Source: Pseudomonadota bacterium
GTDB lineage: Bacteria > Pseudomonadota > Gammaproteobacteria > QQUJ01
Length of the DNA: 64,000 nucleotides
Assembly: GCA_008501635.1 (NCBI GenBank)
Contig: QQUJ01000010.1
Location: 62,001 to 126,000 of the forward strand
Direction: 5' to 3'
Made by a program: the position numbers and the translations under genes. The notes under the pieces are model-generated. The model saw nothing but the letters and a program-made list of their open reading frames with translations. It was not told the DNA's origin and made no database searches. Numbering within the stretch: position 1 is the stretch's first letter; every line of letters begins with the position of its first letter. Positions 16,725-25,408 of the stretch are shown here, piece after piece.

Positions 16725-17390
16725 CTAGATGCGACCACTGACGATCAGGTGTCGATCGTTGATGACCTCGAGTTCGAGCTGTCCCAGCGAGGCGGCCGTC
16801 AGCTGTGTTTGCACTTCGGCAGGGGTGAAGGCGGCCAACAACGAGTGGTAGAAATCACGGCGCAGAACCTCGGGTTCGCCGGCCGTGTAGTGATCCACCA
16901 ACGCTTGGGCGCGTTCGCGGCTGGCTGGGCGCATCAAATCCATGATGAAGACGATGGCGCCGGCCGCGGCATGGCGATTGACGGTAGACCACAGGGTTTG
17001 AGGGTCGGGCAGATGATGCAACAGGCTGTTGGAGATCAGTACTTCGTAACGTTCCCGTGGCAGTGTGGCGCCGGGCAGATAACCTTCGATGAGGCGAATG
17101 CGCCCGCCGAGCCCCGAATCCTGAACACGCTGCTCACCGAAACGCAGCATCGCGGCCGCGCCGTCGACCCCGTCGATCCGGCACTCGGGAATGGCGCGGG
17201 CGAAGCGGCAGGTGATGTCGGCCGGGCCGCAGCCCATGTCCAGCACTTGCGCACCCACCGGTAAGCGCGGGAAGCGTTCCAGGAACTGGGCGACGAAGTT
17301 GTCGTGGGGTTCGGCGAAATCGGCTTCCGAGTAGGCGCGGGCCTGCGCCTCCTCGCCCATCAGTTCGGGCTCGGGAATACGCTCGATCAT
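16725..17390 (-). CDS. Class I SAM-dependent methyltransferase between lysA and dapF
   Basis: I start at ATG 17390, which overlaps the lysA stop by 4 bases; the longer upstream frame is antisense-like sequence inside lysA. This gives 221 residues. Motif I is VLDMGCGPADITCRFA (about residues 46-61), followed by IDGVDGAAAMLRFGEQ and motif IV SNSLLHHLPDP. The domain is of the UbiE/Methyltransf_25 type and the substrate is unknown. In Pseudomonas-type operons lysA is followed directly by dapF, so this gene is an insertion relative to that order. Confidence 0.85.
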   Translation of the reverse strand: MIERIPEPELMGEEAQARAYSEADFAEPHDNFVAQFLERFPRLPVGAQVLDMGCGPADITCRFARAIPECRIDGVDGAAAMLRFGEQRVQDSGLGGRIRLIEGYLPGATLPRERYEVLISNSLLHHLPDPQTLWSTVNRHAAAGAIVFIMDLMRPASRERAQALVDHYTAGEPEVLRRDFYHSLLAAFTPAEVQTQLTAASLGQLELEVINDRHLIVSGRI

Positions 17391-18646
17391 GACGCGTCGC
17401 GCGGCAGCAGGTGTTCGCCGGCGTAGAGGTCTTCGATCGACTCGCGCTCGCGCACCAGATAGGTCTGATCGCCGTCCACCATCACCTCGGCCGCGCGCGG
17501 CCGCGCGTTGTAGTTGGAACTCATCACGAATCCGTAGGCGCCCGCCGAGCGTACCGCCAGCAGGTCGCCGGTGACGACGGCCAACTCGCGCTCCTTGCCC
17601 AGCCAGTCGCCGGTTTCGCATACCGGTCCGACCACGTCGTAGACACGCCTGTCACCCATGCCGTGCTCGATCACCGGCAGGATGGCTTGCCAGACCTGAT
17701 AGAGAGCGGGGCGGATGAGGTCGTTCATCGCCGCATCGACGATGGCGAAATTCTTGTGTGGCGTCTGTTTGAGGTATTCGACCCGGGTCAGCAGTATCCC
17801 GGCGTTGCCGGCGATGGCGCGCCCGGGTTCGACGATCAGCGTGTAGGGCAGGTCGCCGAGGCGTTCGTAGAGCGCCGCGCTGTACTGGGCCGGTGCCGGG
17901 GGCTGCTCGTCACGGTAGGGGATGCCAAGCCCGCCGCCGAGATCGATGTGCTTGATGGCGATGCCGCGATCGGCCAGCCGCGCGATCAACGCCAGCATCC
18001 GATCCAGCGCCTCGGTAAAGGGGCTGAGCTGCGTGAGCTGTGAGCCGATGTGACAATCCACCCCCACGATCTCGATACCCGCCATCTCCGCGGCGCGCTG
18101 GTAGACGCGCTCGGCGGTGGCGATGTCGATGCCGAACTTGTTCTCTTTGAGTCCGGTGGAAATGTAGGGGTGGGTCTGCGCGTCGACATCGGGATTGACG
18201 CGCAGCGAAACCGGGGCCCGCTTGCCCATTGCGCGCGCCAATTGGTCGAGTTGTTCCAGTTCGGCCTCGGACTCAACGTTGAAACAGTGAATGCCCACTT
18301 CCAGCGCGCGACGCATCTCGTCGACTCGTTTGCCAACGCCGGAGAAGAGGATTCTGGCAGGATCGCCCCCGGCCTTGAGCACGCGCTCCAGTTCGCCGAG
18401 CGAGACGATATCGAAGCCTGAACCGAGCCGCACGAGGACGTTGAGAACACCAAGGTTGGAGTTTGCCTTCACCGCGTAACAGATCAGGTGGTCAGTATCG
18501 GCAAAGGCGTCGTCGAAGGCCCGCCAGTGGCGCTCCAGGGTGGCGCGCGAGTAGACATAGCAGGGGGTGCCGTACTGGGCGGCGATACGGTGCAGGTCGA
18601 CATCTTCGGCGTGCAGCGTGCCGTTGCGGTATTCGAAATGATCCAT
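17387..18646 (-). CDS. lysA: Diaminopimelate decarboxylase
   Basis: I chose the ATG at 18646, giving 419 residues and removing an unsupported 22-residue extension. This is an alanine-racemase-fold PLP enzyme. K60 in CYAVKANSNLGVL binds PLP; GSGFDIVSLGEL, DCHIGSQLTQL and HIDLGGGLGIPY follow; the C-terminal GPVCETGDWLGKERELAV carries the active-site Cys from the dimer partner. It decarboxylates meso-diaminopimelate to lysine. It lies 19 bases downstream of lptM and is coupled to the methyltransferase gene. Confidence 0.96.
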   Translation of the reverse strand: MDHFEYRNGTLHAEDVDLHRIAAQYGTPCYVYSRATLERHWRAFDDAFADTDHLICYAVKANSNLGVLNVLVRLGSGFDIVSLGELERVLKAGGDPARILFSGVGKRVDEMRRALEVGIHCFNVESEAELEQLDQLARAMGKRAPVSLRVNPDVDAQTHPYISTGLKENKFGIDIATAERVYQRAAEMAGIEIVGVDCHIGSQLTQLSPFTEALDRMLALIARLADRGIAIKHIDLGGGLGIPYRDEQPPAPAQYSAALYERLGDLPYTLIVEPGRAIAGNAGILLTRVEYLKQTPHKNFAIVDAAMNDLIRPALYQVWQAILPVIEHGMGDRRVYDVVGPVCETGDWLGKERELAVVTGDLLAVRSAGAYGFVMSSNYNARPRAAEVMVDGDQTYLVRERESIEDLYAGEHLLPRDAS

Positions 18647-18665
18647 GGCGTGTCCGCGGTTAGGG

Positions 18666-18806
18666 CTACTCGGGTTGTTTCTTGTCGCGCTGAACAGTTT
18701 CGGATTGATCATCCGGCAGGTAGAGCGCGCCGGTCTGGCCGCACGCGGAAAGTGCCAGCAGGGTGGCGAGTAACAATGCGAACAGCGCGAAAGCCGGACG
18801 GGGCAT
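18666..18806 (-). CDS. lptM: LptM (YifL)-type small lipoprotein
   Basis: I chose the ATG at 18806, giving 46 residues. A hydrophobic signal (FALFALLLATLLALSAC) ends in the lipobox LSAC, and the mature start CGQTGALYLPDD is the LptM hallmark. LptM helps oxidative maturation of the LptD/LptE lipopolysaccharide translocon at the outer membrane. Position directly upstream of lysA/dapF matches known order. Only the short motif is diagnostic, but it is highly typical. Confidence 0.9.
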   Translation of the reverse strand: MPRPAFALFALLLATLLALSACGQTGALYLPDDQSETVQRDKKQPE

Positions 18807-18942
18807 AGGCTTCAGGTTCCGATGGGTGGTCGGGTGGCGGCAACGGCGGCCAGTATAAACGCCCTGCCGGTCGCTGCCTAACCACCGTCGCCGGAAGCGG
18901 CTGCTATTCTTCAGAGGTCGCCCGCCAGCCAGTGACCCTTCC

Positions 18943-19620
18943 ATGCCTGAAACACCCCTAGCGACATTGGAGCTCGACGCGCCGTGCGGTGCGGCCGTCG
19001 CCACGGTGATTCTGCTTCATGGCCTGGGTGCCGACGGCCACGACTTCGCGCCGATCGTCGCGGAGTTGGACCTGCCGTCGGATCACGGTGTGCGTTTTGT
19101 TTTCCCCCACGCGCCGGAACGGGCGGTGACCATCAATGGTGGGATGGTGATGCCGGCCTGGTACGACCTCGCTGAGGTGGATATCACGGCGCGCCAGGAT
19201 GCGGCGGGTATCCGCGCCTCCGCAGCGCGGTTGGTCGACCTGATCGATCGCGAACGCGGTCGCGGCATCGATGCGCAGCGCCTCGTGGTGGCGGGATTCT
19301 CCCAGGGTGGCGCCATTGCCCTGCATGCAGGACTGCGTTACCCGCTGCCCTTGGCCGGGATACTGGCACTCTCCACCTATCTACCTCTGGCCGGCGATCT
19401 GGCCGCAGAGGCGAGCGCGGCGAACCGGGGCACACCGATATTCATGGGGCACGGGCTTCATGATCCCGTTGTGCCCTACCTGCATGGTTCGCGTTCCTGT
19501 CGCGTGCTGGAGGATCTGGGGTATCCTGCGCGTCTGCACAGCTACCGCATGGAGCATGCGGTGTGTGCCGAAGAGATCCGTGATATCGGAACCTGGTTGC
19601 GAGAGGTGCTGGATCTATAG
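18943..19620 (+). CDS. Carboxylesterase/phospholipase-family hydrolase
   Basis: The protein has 225 residues with an alpha/beta-hydrolase fold. The oxyanion loop is LLHGLGADGHDF (24-35), the nucleophile S120 lies in GFSQGG, the acid D174 in GHGLHDPVVPY, and the base H205 in YRMEHAV. The set matches bacterial carboxylesterase II / acyl-protein thioesterase-like enzymes. No signal peptide, so cytoplasmic. The ATG lies 136 bases from the divergent lptM gene, which leaves room for two promoters. The substrate is not defined by context. Confidence 0.92.
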   Translation: MPETPLATLELDAPCGAAVATVILLHGLGADGHDFAPIVAELDLPSDHGVRFVFPHAPERAVTINGGMVMPAWYDLAEVDITARQDAAGIRASAARLVDLIDRERGRGIDAQRLVVAGFSQGGAIALHAGLRYPLPLAGILALSTYLPLAGDLAAEASAANRGTPIFMGHGLHDPVVPYLHGSRSCRVLEDLGYPARLHSYRMEHAVCAEEIRDIGTWLREVLDL

Positions 19621-19732
19621 CGTCTCTCCGGACTGTGATTCAGAGGCTCAAATCGAACTCAGAAGAAGCCAGACACTGGCCACTGCGTTTGGGGAAATCA
19701 AAACTCCCGACAGGTTGTGAAAGGATGTAAGG

Positions 19733-20920
19733 ATGAGCAATAGACGTGATGTGGTGGTGCTGAGCGGCGTGCGCACGGCGATTGGCGATTACGGCGGATC
19801 TCTGAAAGAGTTGGGCGCCACCGAGTTGGGTGCGATCGCGGTGCGCGAGGCGATCGCCCGCTCCCAGGTCAATCCTGACCAGATCAACCATGGTGTGATC
19901 GGCAATGTCATCCACGGTGAAGCGAAGGATATGTACGCCTCACGCGTGGCCTGTATCAACGGCGGCATGTCGCACCACTCGCAGGCGCTGACGGTCAATC
20001 GCCTCTGCGGTTCGGGTCTGCAGGCGATCGTATCCGCCGCGCAGCTGGTGATGCTGGGTGATGCCGACTTCGCTGTGGGCGGCGGCACCGAGTCCATGAG
20101 CCGGGCGGCCTATACATTGCCGGCGGCCCGCTGGGGTGCGCGCATGGGCGATGCCGCGATGGTCGATATGATGGTGGGTGCGCTCACCGATCCCTTCGCT
20201 ACCGTGCATATGGGTGTCACGGCCGAGAACGTCGCGGAGAAGTGGGGTCTGACCCGCGAGGCCCAGGATGAGTTTGCGGTGGAGAGTCACCGCCGTGCCA
20301 TCGCGGCCATTACCGAAGGACGCTTCAAGGAGCAGATCGTGCCGGTGGAGCTGAAAACCCGCAAAGGCACCACGATCTTCGACACCGATGAACATGCCCG
20401 CGCTGACGCCACGCTCGAAGGCATGGCCAAGCTGCGTGCGGTCTTCAAGAAGGACGGCAGCGTCACGGCGGGCAATGCTTCCGGGATCAACGACGGCGCG
20501 GCGGCGGTCGTGCTGGCCGAGGCGTCAGTGGCCGAGAAGCAGGGGCTCAAGCCCATCGCCCGGCTGGTCTCCTATGGCTTTGCCGGTGTCGATCCGGCTT
20601 ACATGGGTGAAGGCCCGATACCCGCGGTCAAGGTGGCGCTGGCGCGCGCCGGGTTGAGCGTCGCGGATCTCGATGTGATCGAGTCCAACGAAGCCTTTGC
20701 CGCCCAGGCGCTGGCGGTCTGCAAGGGCCTGGAGTTCGATCCGGCCAAGACCAACCCCAACGGCGGTGCGGTGGCGTTGGGCCATCCGGTCGGCGCGACG
20801 GGTGCCGTGCTGACCGTCAAGGCGCTCTACGAACTGCAGCGCATCGGCGGCAGGTACGGGCTGGTGACCATGTGCATCGGCGGTGGCCAGGGCATCGCCG
20901 CGGTCTACGAGCGGTTGTAA
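19733..20920 (+). CDS. Acetyl-CoA acetyltransferase (thiolase)
   Basis: The protein has 395 residues. Catalytic residues are C92 (NRLCGSGLQA), H351 (GGAVALGHPVGATG) and C381 (CIGGGQG). The length and the GEGPIPAVKVAL segment fit biosynthetic thiolases of the PhaA/AtoB type. It condenses two acetyl-CoA to acetoacetyl-CoA or runs in reverse. A GGAT-rich ribosome site (AAGGATGTAAGG) precedes the ATG. No phaB or fatty-acid partner is adjacent, so its pathway (polyhydroxybutyrate, fatty acid or amino-acid breakdown) remains open. A hairpin terminator follows. Confidence 0.93.
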   Translation: MSNRRDVVVLSGVRTAIGDYGGSLKELGATELGAIAVREAIARSQVNPDQINHGVIGNVIHGEAKDMYASRVACINGGMSHHSQALTVNRLCGSGLQAIVSAAQLVMLGDADFAVGGGTESMSRAAYTLPAARWGARMGDAAMVDMMVGALTDPFATVHMGVTAENVAEKWGLTREAQDEFAVESHRRAIAAITEGRFKEQIVPVELKTRKGTTIFDTDEHARADATLEGMAKLRAVFKKDGSVTAGNASGINDGAAAVVLAEASVAEKQGLKPIARLVSYGFAGVDPAYMGEGPIPAVKVALARAGLSVADLDVIESNEAFAAQALAVCKGLEFDPAKTNPNGGAVALGHPVGATGAVLTVKALYELQRIGGRYGLVTMCIGGGQGIAAVYERL

Positions 20921-20929
20921 ACGGAGCTG

Positions 20930-20958
20930 CAGGGGGTGGGGTTCCGCCCCCTGTTTTT
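20930..20958 (+). terminator. Probable rho-independent terminator after thiolase gene
   Basis: A 7-base stem CAGGGGG / CCCCCTG with a 10-base loop is followed by TTTTT. It sits 10 bases after the thiolase stop and only about 10 bases before the Sel1 gene start, so the Sel1 gene may be separately transcribed or read through. Confidence 0.75.
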
Positions 20959-20968
20959 CACACGTGTC

Positions 20969-21835
20969 ATGAGGGCGACCTGGCCTCGCGTTTGGATGAT
21001 TCCGTTGCTCGCGGTCTTGCTGAGCGCCTGTGCGCAGCGCAATCTCTCCTCCTCCTGGGAGAGCGAGGCATCGGCGCCGGATGCCGAGTCGCTCTATCAG
21101 CAGGCGTTGGTGCGGCTCGGCGCTCCGGAGGCCGAGCAGGATTACGCCGCCGCCAACCGTCTCTTCGAGCAGGCCGCGGAGCAGGGTCACCGCAAGGCGC
21201 AGTATTTTCTCGGCATGGCCTACCATGTGGGGCGGGGTGTGCGTCAGAGCTATCCCCGGGCCCGCTATTGGTTGGAGCAGGCGGCTTATCAGGGCGATGC
21301 CAACGCTCAGTATCATCTCGGCGATATCTACCTTAACGGCTGGGGCGTTGCGCCTGATCCGGCGTGGGCCGCCATGTGGTATGGGCGCTCTGCCCAGCAG
21401 GGTCTGGCGGCGGCTCAGTTCAGCCTGGGGGTCTGCTACTCCTCCGGGCTGGGTGTTCCGAAGCAGCCGCTGCGGGCGCGGGGCTGGCTGGGCCTGGCTG
21501 CCCGCCAGAACCACCCGCAGGCGCAGCCGCTGGAACGCAAGCTGGCGGGGCAGTCAGGGGGTGCGCCGGCGCGCGTTTTTCTCGGGAAAGACGGCTGGCA
21601 ATCGCCGCCGGCCATCACCTACGTGCAGGTGACGCTGGCACACCTCGGTTACGATCCGGGTCCCGTGGATGGGGTTTGGGGGGCGCGAAGCGCAGCGGCG
21701 CTGGCGCGTTTTCTGGGTCTGCCGGGGGACGAGGGCGAGATCGTGCTCACACCCGAGATTCTGGACCTGCTGCGCCGTGCCAACGGTACCCTGCCGTCGC
21801 CTTTTATCGACACTCTGCGACGTTGGTTCTCCTAG
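20969..21835 (+). CDS. Sel1-repeat lipoprotein
   Basis: I chose the ATG at 20969 because it leads straight into a lipoprotein signal peptide with lipobox LLSAC (about 13-17); this gives 288 residues. Three to four Sel1 repeats (about 35-180) are recognisable by A-YFLGMAYHVGRGV, AQYHLGDIYLNGWGV and AQFSLGVCYSSGLGV. The final about 70 residues contain YVQVTLAHLGYDPGPVDGVW, which looks like a peptidoglycan-binding-domain-like unit. Sel1 proteins are scaffolds for partner proteins; here an envelope location is expected. The partner is unknown. Confidence 0.88.
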   Translation: MRATWPRVWMIPLLAVLLSACAQRNLSSSWESEASAPDAESLYQQALVRLGAPEAEQDYAAANRLFEQAAEQGHRKAQYFLGMAYHVGRGVRQSYPRARYWLEQAAYQGDANAQYHLGDIYLNGWGVAPDPAWAAMWYGRSAQQGLAAAQFSLGVCYSSGLGVPKQPLRARGWLGLAARQNHPQAQPLERKLAGQSGGAPARVFLGKDGWQSPPAITYVQVTLAHLGYDPGPVDGVWGARSAAALARFLGLPGDEGEIVLTPEILDLLRRANGTLPSPFIDTLRRWFS

Positions 21836-21837
21836 GG

Positions 21838-22125
21838 CTACTCGAGGATCCCGACGATCTCCCGCGTCGCCTCGAAGCGCCGAATCAGTCCGCCCGCGAC
21901 GCGGATGGTGAGCAGGCCCTGATCATCCGCCGGCATCACCACCTGACCGACGTGATAGATCTGTGTGTCGAGGCTGGTCCCTACCGCCAGTTTCTTCTGC
22001 CGGCCCGGCGGCAGCGGTTGGCCCTCGGCCGCCTTCTTCTACAGGCCGGTAGTAAGCGGGTCGTGCTTTTTCTTCGCCCGCGCGGGTGAGGCGGCGAGGG
22101 CGCCGATGAGTGCGGCCTGTTTCAT
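21838..22125 (-). pseudogene. Small secreted RcnB/CigR-like protein interrupted by an in-frame stop
   Basis: From ATG 22125 the frame gives 28 residues including a short signal peptide (MKQAALIGALAASPARA), then an amber TAG at 22041-22039. The same frame then stays open for 67 codons and reads KKAAEGQPLPPGRQKKLAVG, ... VVMPADDQGLLTIRVAGGLI ... EIVGIL to a stop at 21838. The downstream part resembles the C-terminal domain of RcnB/CigR-type periplasmic proteins (an LPPG-KK motif, then a short beta domain). Continuation of meaningful sequence across the stop suggests a recent nonsense mutation or a sequencing error. The gene sits 22 bases after a larger secreted gene. Confidence 0.68.
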
Positions 22126-22147
22126 GCGGTTTCCCCCCGGTGTCGAG

Positions 22148-22798
22148 CTACTGGTTGGCGTCGAGACCCAGTAGGGCGTTGACCCGCCCCTGGATGGCGT
22201 CGCTGACCATGTTGCCATCCTGGTCGTCATCGGGCCCAAGGGGCGCAATGCTTTTGTTGGCGGCCGCAGCCAGGGCTTCCACTTCGGCGGTCGCCGCCTC
22301 CTCGGGTGAGGGCGGACTACTCGGGTCGAGGCCGAGCGTGGCAAGCGTTTCTCGGGCGGCATCAATCTGCGCCTGAGTGGAATCGGGATCGTTCAGGGTG
22401 GTCACCGCGGCGTTGACGCGTGCAGCCGCCTCATAGGCCGCAACGCGCCCCACGGCAGAATGGGGTGACGCGTTGGCCCGCGCGTTGGTTGAGGCATGGG
22501 CGGCGTTCAGGCGTCCCAAGGTGCTGGTGATCCTGCCCCGGCTGTTGCCAAGATTGTCGCTATGACTCCTAGCTTTGCCGTTGCCGCGGGTTTCCTGGCC
22601 CTGCCTGTCATGACCGAAGGCGTTGCCCTTGCCGTTGTTGCCGAGTCCGCCGCCGTGGCCATTGCCTCCTCCATTGCCACCCTTGGCCGCCAGCGCGACG
22701 CCGTGACTGGAGTGGCCGAGCAGATTGACGGCCAATGGCGCCGTCAAGACAGCCAGCGCCAAGGCGCAGCTCATCAAGGGGGTCGACACTGTTTTCAT
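22148..22798 (-). CDS. Secreted Gly/Asn-rich hypothetical protein
   Basis: I chose the ATG at 22798 (216 residues); a start two codons earlier is possible. A Sec signal peptide with a long hydrophobic region (about 1-38) is followed by a Gly/Asn/His-rich segment (GGNGGGNGHGGGLGNNGKGN, about 40-60), a basic low-complexity stretch, then an Ala-rich helical part with two LG-L-like helices and an acidic DDDQDGN calcium-like loop near residue 195. No known domain can be named. It is immediately upstream of the interrupted RcnB/CigR-like gene and may be its partner. Confidence 0.72.
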   Translation of the reverse strand: MKTVSTPLMSCALALAVLTAPLAVNLLGHSSHGVALAAKGGNGGGNGHGGGLGNNGKGNAFGHDRQGQETRGNGKARSHSDNLGNSRGRITSTLGRLNAAHASTNARANASPHSAVGRVAAYEAAARVNAAVTTLNDPDSTQAQIDAARETLATLGLDPSSPPSPEEAATAEVEALAAAANKSIAPLGPDDDQDGNMVSDAIQGRVNALLGLDANQ

Positions 22799-22907
22799 GG
22801 CCATCTCCTGCTATTCAGCGGTAACGCCTGGGACAGTATAGTGCCTGGCGGTGATCAGCTCCCTGGTTCCGAAGGGGTGTCGTGCTGTTACCACCCTCCT
22901 GGATCGT

Positions 22908-24203
22908 TCAGCCGCTCACCCGCTTCTCGATCGGCACGTAGTCGGTCACGGTATTGCCGGTATAGATCTGGCGCGGCCGCGCGATCTTGGTGCCCAGGGT
23001 TTCATCCTGCTCGCGCCAGTGCGCGATCCAGCCCGGCAGGCGGCCGATGGCGAAGATGACGGTAAACATATTGGTCGGGATGCCGATGGCGCGCAGAATG
23101 ATGCCGCTGTAGAAGTCGACGTTGGGATAGAGGTTGCGGTCGATGAAGTAGGGATCCTTGAGCGCGATCTCTTCGAGCTTGCGGGCGATGTCGAGCAGCG
23201 GATCGTGGACCTCCAGCTGCGGCAGCAGCTTTTCGGCGATGCGGCCCAGGATCCTGGCGCGCGGGTCGAAGTTTTTGTAAACGCGGTGTCCGAAACCCAT
23301 CAGGCGCACCTTGCTGTCCTTGGCCTTTGCCAGTTTCACGTACTCCTCGGCCGAGGTGTTGCCGCGGTGGATATCTTCCAGCATGTTGAGCACCTCGACG
23401 TTGGCGCCGCCGTGCAGCGGCCCCCACAGCGCGCAGACGCCGGCGGCGCAGGAAGCAAACAGATTGGCCTGACTGGAGCCGACCATGCGCACCGTGGAGG
23501 TAGAGCAGTTCTGTTCGTGATCGGCGTGCAGGATCAGGATCAGGTTGAGCGCATCGCGCACCGTCTCCGAGCAGAGATGCTGCGAGTAGGGCTGCGAGAA
23601 CATCATGTGCAGGAAGTTGGGCACGTAACGCAGCGCCGGGTCCGGGTAGATGTAGGGCTGGCCCTTGGAGCGGCGATAGGCGAAGGCCGCGATGGTGCGC
23701 ACTTTACTGATCAGGCGCGCGGCGGCGAGCTGAAAAAGATCATGATCCTCGAGCTCGAAAAGCTCCGGATAGAAGCAGGAGAGCGCGTTGATCATGGCCG
23801 AGAGTATGGCCATGGGGGGAGCGGTGCGCGGGAAGCCCGCGAAGTGGTGCTTCATCGACTCGTCGATGTTGGCGTGATCGGTGAGCAGCGCCGAGAAGCC
23901 TTTGTATTCGTCCTCCGTTGGGAGCCGCCCGAAGATCAACAGCCACGCCACTTCGACGAAGTTGGGCGTCGCCTCGAACTGTTCGATGGGAATGCCGCGA
24001 TAGCGCAGGATGCCCTTTTCACCATCGATGAAGGTGATGGCGCTTTCGCAGCTGCCGGTGTTGCCGTAGCCGGGATCGAGGGTGATGAGGCCGGTACGGT
24101 TGCGCAATTCCCGGATGTCGATGCCGCGTTCGCCTTCGTTGCCCTCCGTAATGGGGAATTCGAACTGCTCGTTACCAATGGTCAGCGTGGCATTCTGCGA
24201 CAT
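22908..24203 (-). CDS. gltA: Citrate synthase (type II)
   Basis: I chose the ATG at 24203 (MSQNATLTIGNEQFEFP), giving 431 residues. Catalytic segments GPLHGGANVEVLNML, MGFGHRVYKNFDPRA and NVDFYSG supply the two His and one Asp; the N-terminal GEKGILRYRGIPIEQFEA and the long insert are typical of the hexameric, NADH-sensitive gammaproteobacterial enzyme. It makes citrate from oxaloacetate and acetyl-CoA in the TCA cycle. It is transcribed alone, divergent from the BASS transporter gene. Confidence 0.97.
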   Translation of the reverse strand: MSQNATLTIGNEQFEFPITEGNEGERGIDIRELRNRTGLITLDPGYGNTGSCESAITFIDGEKGILRYRGIPIEQFEATPNFVEVAWLLIFGRLPTEDEYKGFSALLTDHANIDESMKHHFAGFPRTAPPMAILSAMINALSCFYPELFELEDHDLFQLAAARLISKVRTIAAFAYRRSKGQPYIYPDPALRYVPNFLHMMFSQPYSQHLCSETVRDALNLILILHADHEQNCSTSTVRMVGSSQANLFASCAAGVCALWGPLHGGANVEVLNMLEDIHRGNTSAEEYVKLAKAKDSKVRLMGFGHRVYKNFDPRARILGRIAEKLLPQLEVHDPLLDIARKLEEIALKDPYFIDRNLYPNVDFYSGIILRAIGIPTNMFTVIFAIGRLPGWIAHWREQDETLGTKIARPRQIYTGNTVTDYVPIEKRVSG

Positions 24204-24529
24204 GATTGAAACCTCTGGTTGCGGGTTAAGTAGAAAGTGGCGGCCCCGAGGGGATCGCCAAGGCGCCCGGGCGAACGCCCAGGAAAGTGACTCGCAGGTC
24301 ACGACGGGAAATAAGACACCGGCGAGATCTCCGCGTCAAGAGTGGAAGCCGCAGACTGGTTGGGCAGCCGCCGTGATTCGATGCTGGCGGTGGGCTTGCG
24401 ACAGGAGTGGCGGCCATGGATTCAAGCCCGGGGAAAGCTATCGCGTCGGTCATCGGCCAATCGGGTGGTGGGCCAGGGAAGAGACCGATACACTGACTGG
24501 GTTTTTTGGAAAGGGCGCGGTATTTCGGG
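24204..24529. other. Divergent intergenic region gltA / BASS transporter
   Basis: A gap of 326 bases between two divergent genes. No supported small gene. It should hold both promoters. No -35/-10 pair is clear enough to list. Confidence 0.5.
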
Positions 24530-25408
24530 ATGGAACTGGCACTGATAATTCGGATCGGCCTGCCGGTCGCCTTGTTCGCGGTGATGCTGGGCATGGGCAT
24601 GACTCTGGGGGCGGGCGATTTTCGTCGGGTGGTGAATCGGCCACGGGCTTTCGCTCTCGGGTTCTCCGCCCAACTGGTGCTGTTGCCGCTGTTGGCGCTG
24701 GTGTTGGTCGAGTTGTTCAAGCTGCCCGGGGAGTTGGCGGTAGGGCTCCTCGTGCTGAGTTTCTGTCCCAGCGGCACGACGAGCAATCTCTTTTCCTACC
24801 TGGCGCGTGCCGATGTCGCGCTGTCGATCAGCCTGACCGCGGTTGCCTCGGTAGTGACGCCGTTTACCGTTCCGTTGCTTACCCGTTGGGTGCTGGAGTG
24901 GCAGATGGGCGCCGCACAGCCGGTGCCCTTCCCGGTGGTGACGACCATGCTGCAGCTCGCCGTGGTTGTACTGCTGCCGGTTTTGATTGGCATGATCTGG
25001 AAGTCGCGCAGACCGGCGGCATGCCGACGCTGGCAGCCATCGGTGCATCGGGCGTCGGTAGTGCTGTTCGCCACAGTGATACTGTCGATGGTAATCGATC
25101 AGTGGGAACGCCTGGCCCAGTTTCTCGCTCTGTCGGGTGTAGTCTGCCTCGTGATGATCGTCTGCGCCATGGCGTTGGGTTGGGCGGTGGCGCGTATCGG
25201 CCGACTCGATACCGCGCAGACCAAGACCATCAGCATCGAGGTAGGCATGCAGCACGGCGGCATGGCGCTGGTTGTGACCCAGGGCGTGTTGGCCAACCCG
25301 ACCATGTCCATCGTACCGGTGATGTACGGCCTGTTGATGCTGATCCCCATTTTGTTGCTGGTAGCGGTCGCGCGCCTTCATGACCAACGAAACCTTGTCG
25401 CTGGTTAA
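24530..25408 (+). CDS. Bile acid:sodium symporter (BASS)-family transporter
   Basis: I chose the ATG at 24530 (292 residues); a TTG eight codons earlier is less likely. About nine to ten membrane segments are visible. Typical motifs are CPSGTTSNLFSYLARAD in the middle and EVGMQHGGMALV near the C-terminus, which form the crossing sodium and substrate sites. Bacterial members carry bile acids, pantoate, or other organic anions; the substrate is undefined here. The stop codon lies 29 bases inside the following gene. Confidence 0.88.
   Translation: MELALIIRIGLPVALFAVMLGMGMTLGAGDFRRVVNRPRAFALGFSAQLVLLPLLALVLVELFKLPGELAVGLLVLSFCPSGTTSNLFSYLARADVALSISLTAVASVVTPFTVPLLTRWVLEWQMGAAQPVPFPVVTTMLQLAVVVLLPVLIGMIWKSRRPAACRRWQPSVHRASVVLFATVILSMVIDQWERLAQFLALSGVVCLVMIVCAMALGWAVARIGRLDTAQTKTISIEVGMQHGGMALVVTQGVLANPTMSIVPVMYGLLMLIPILLLVAVARLHDQRNLVAG

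Noticed and set aside
24422-25387. 321-residue minus-strand frame opposite the BASS gene
   Set aside because: His/Gln-rich antisense composition without domain evidence.
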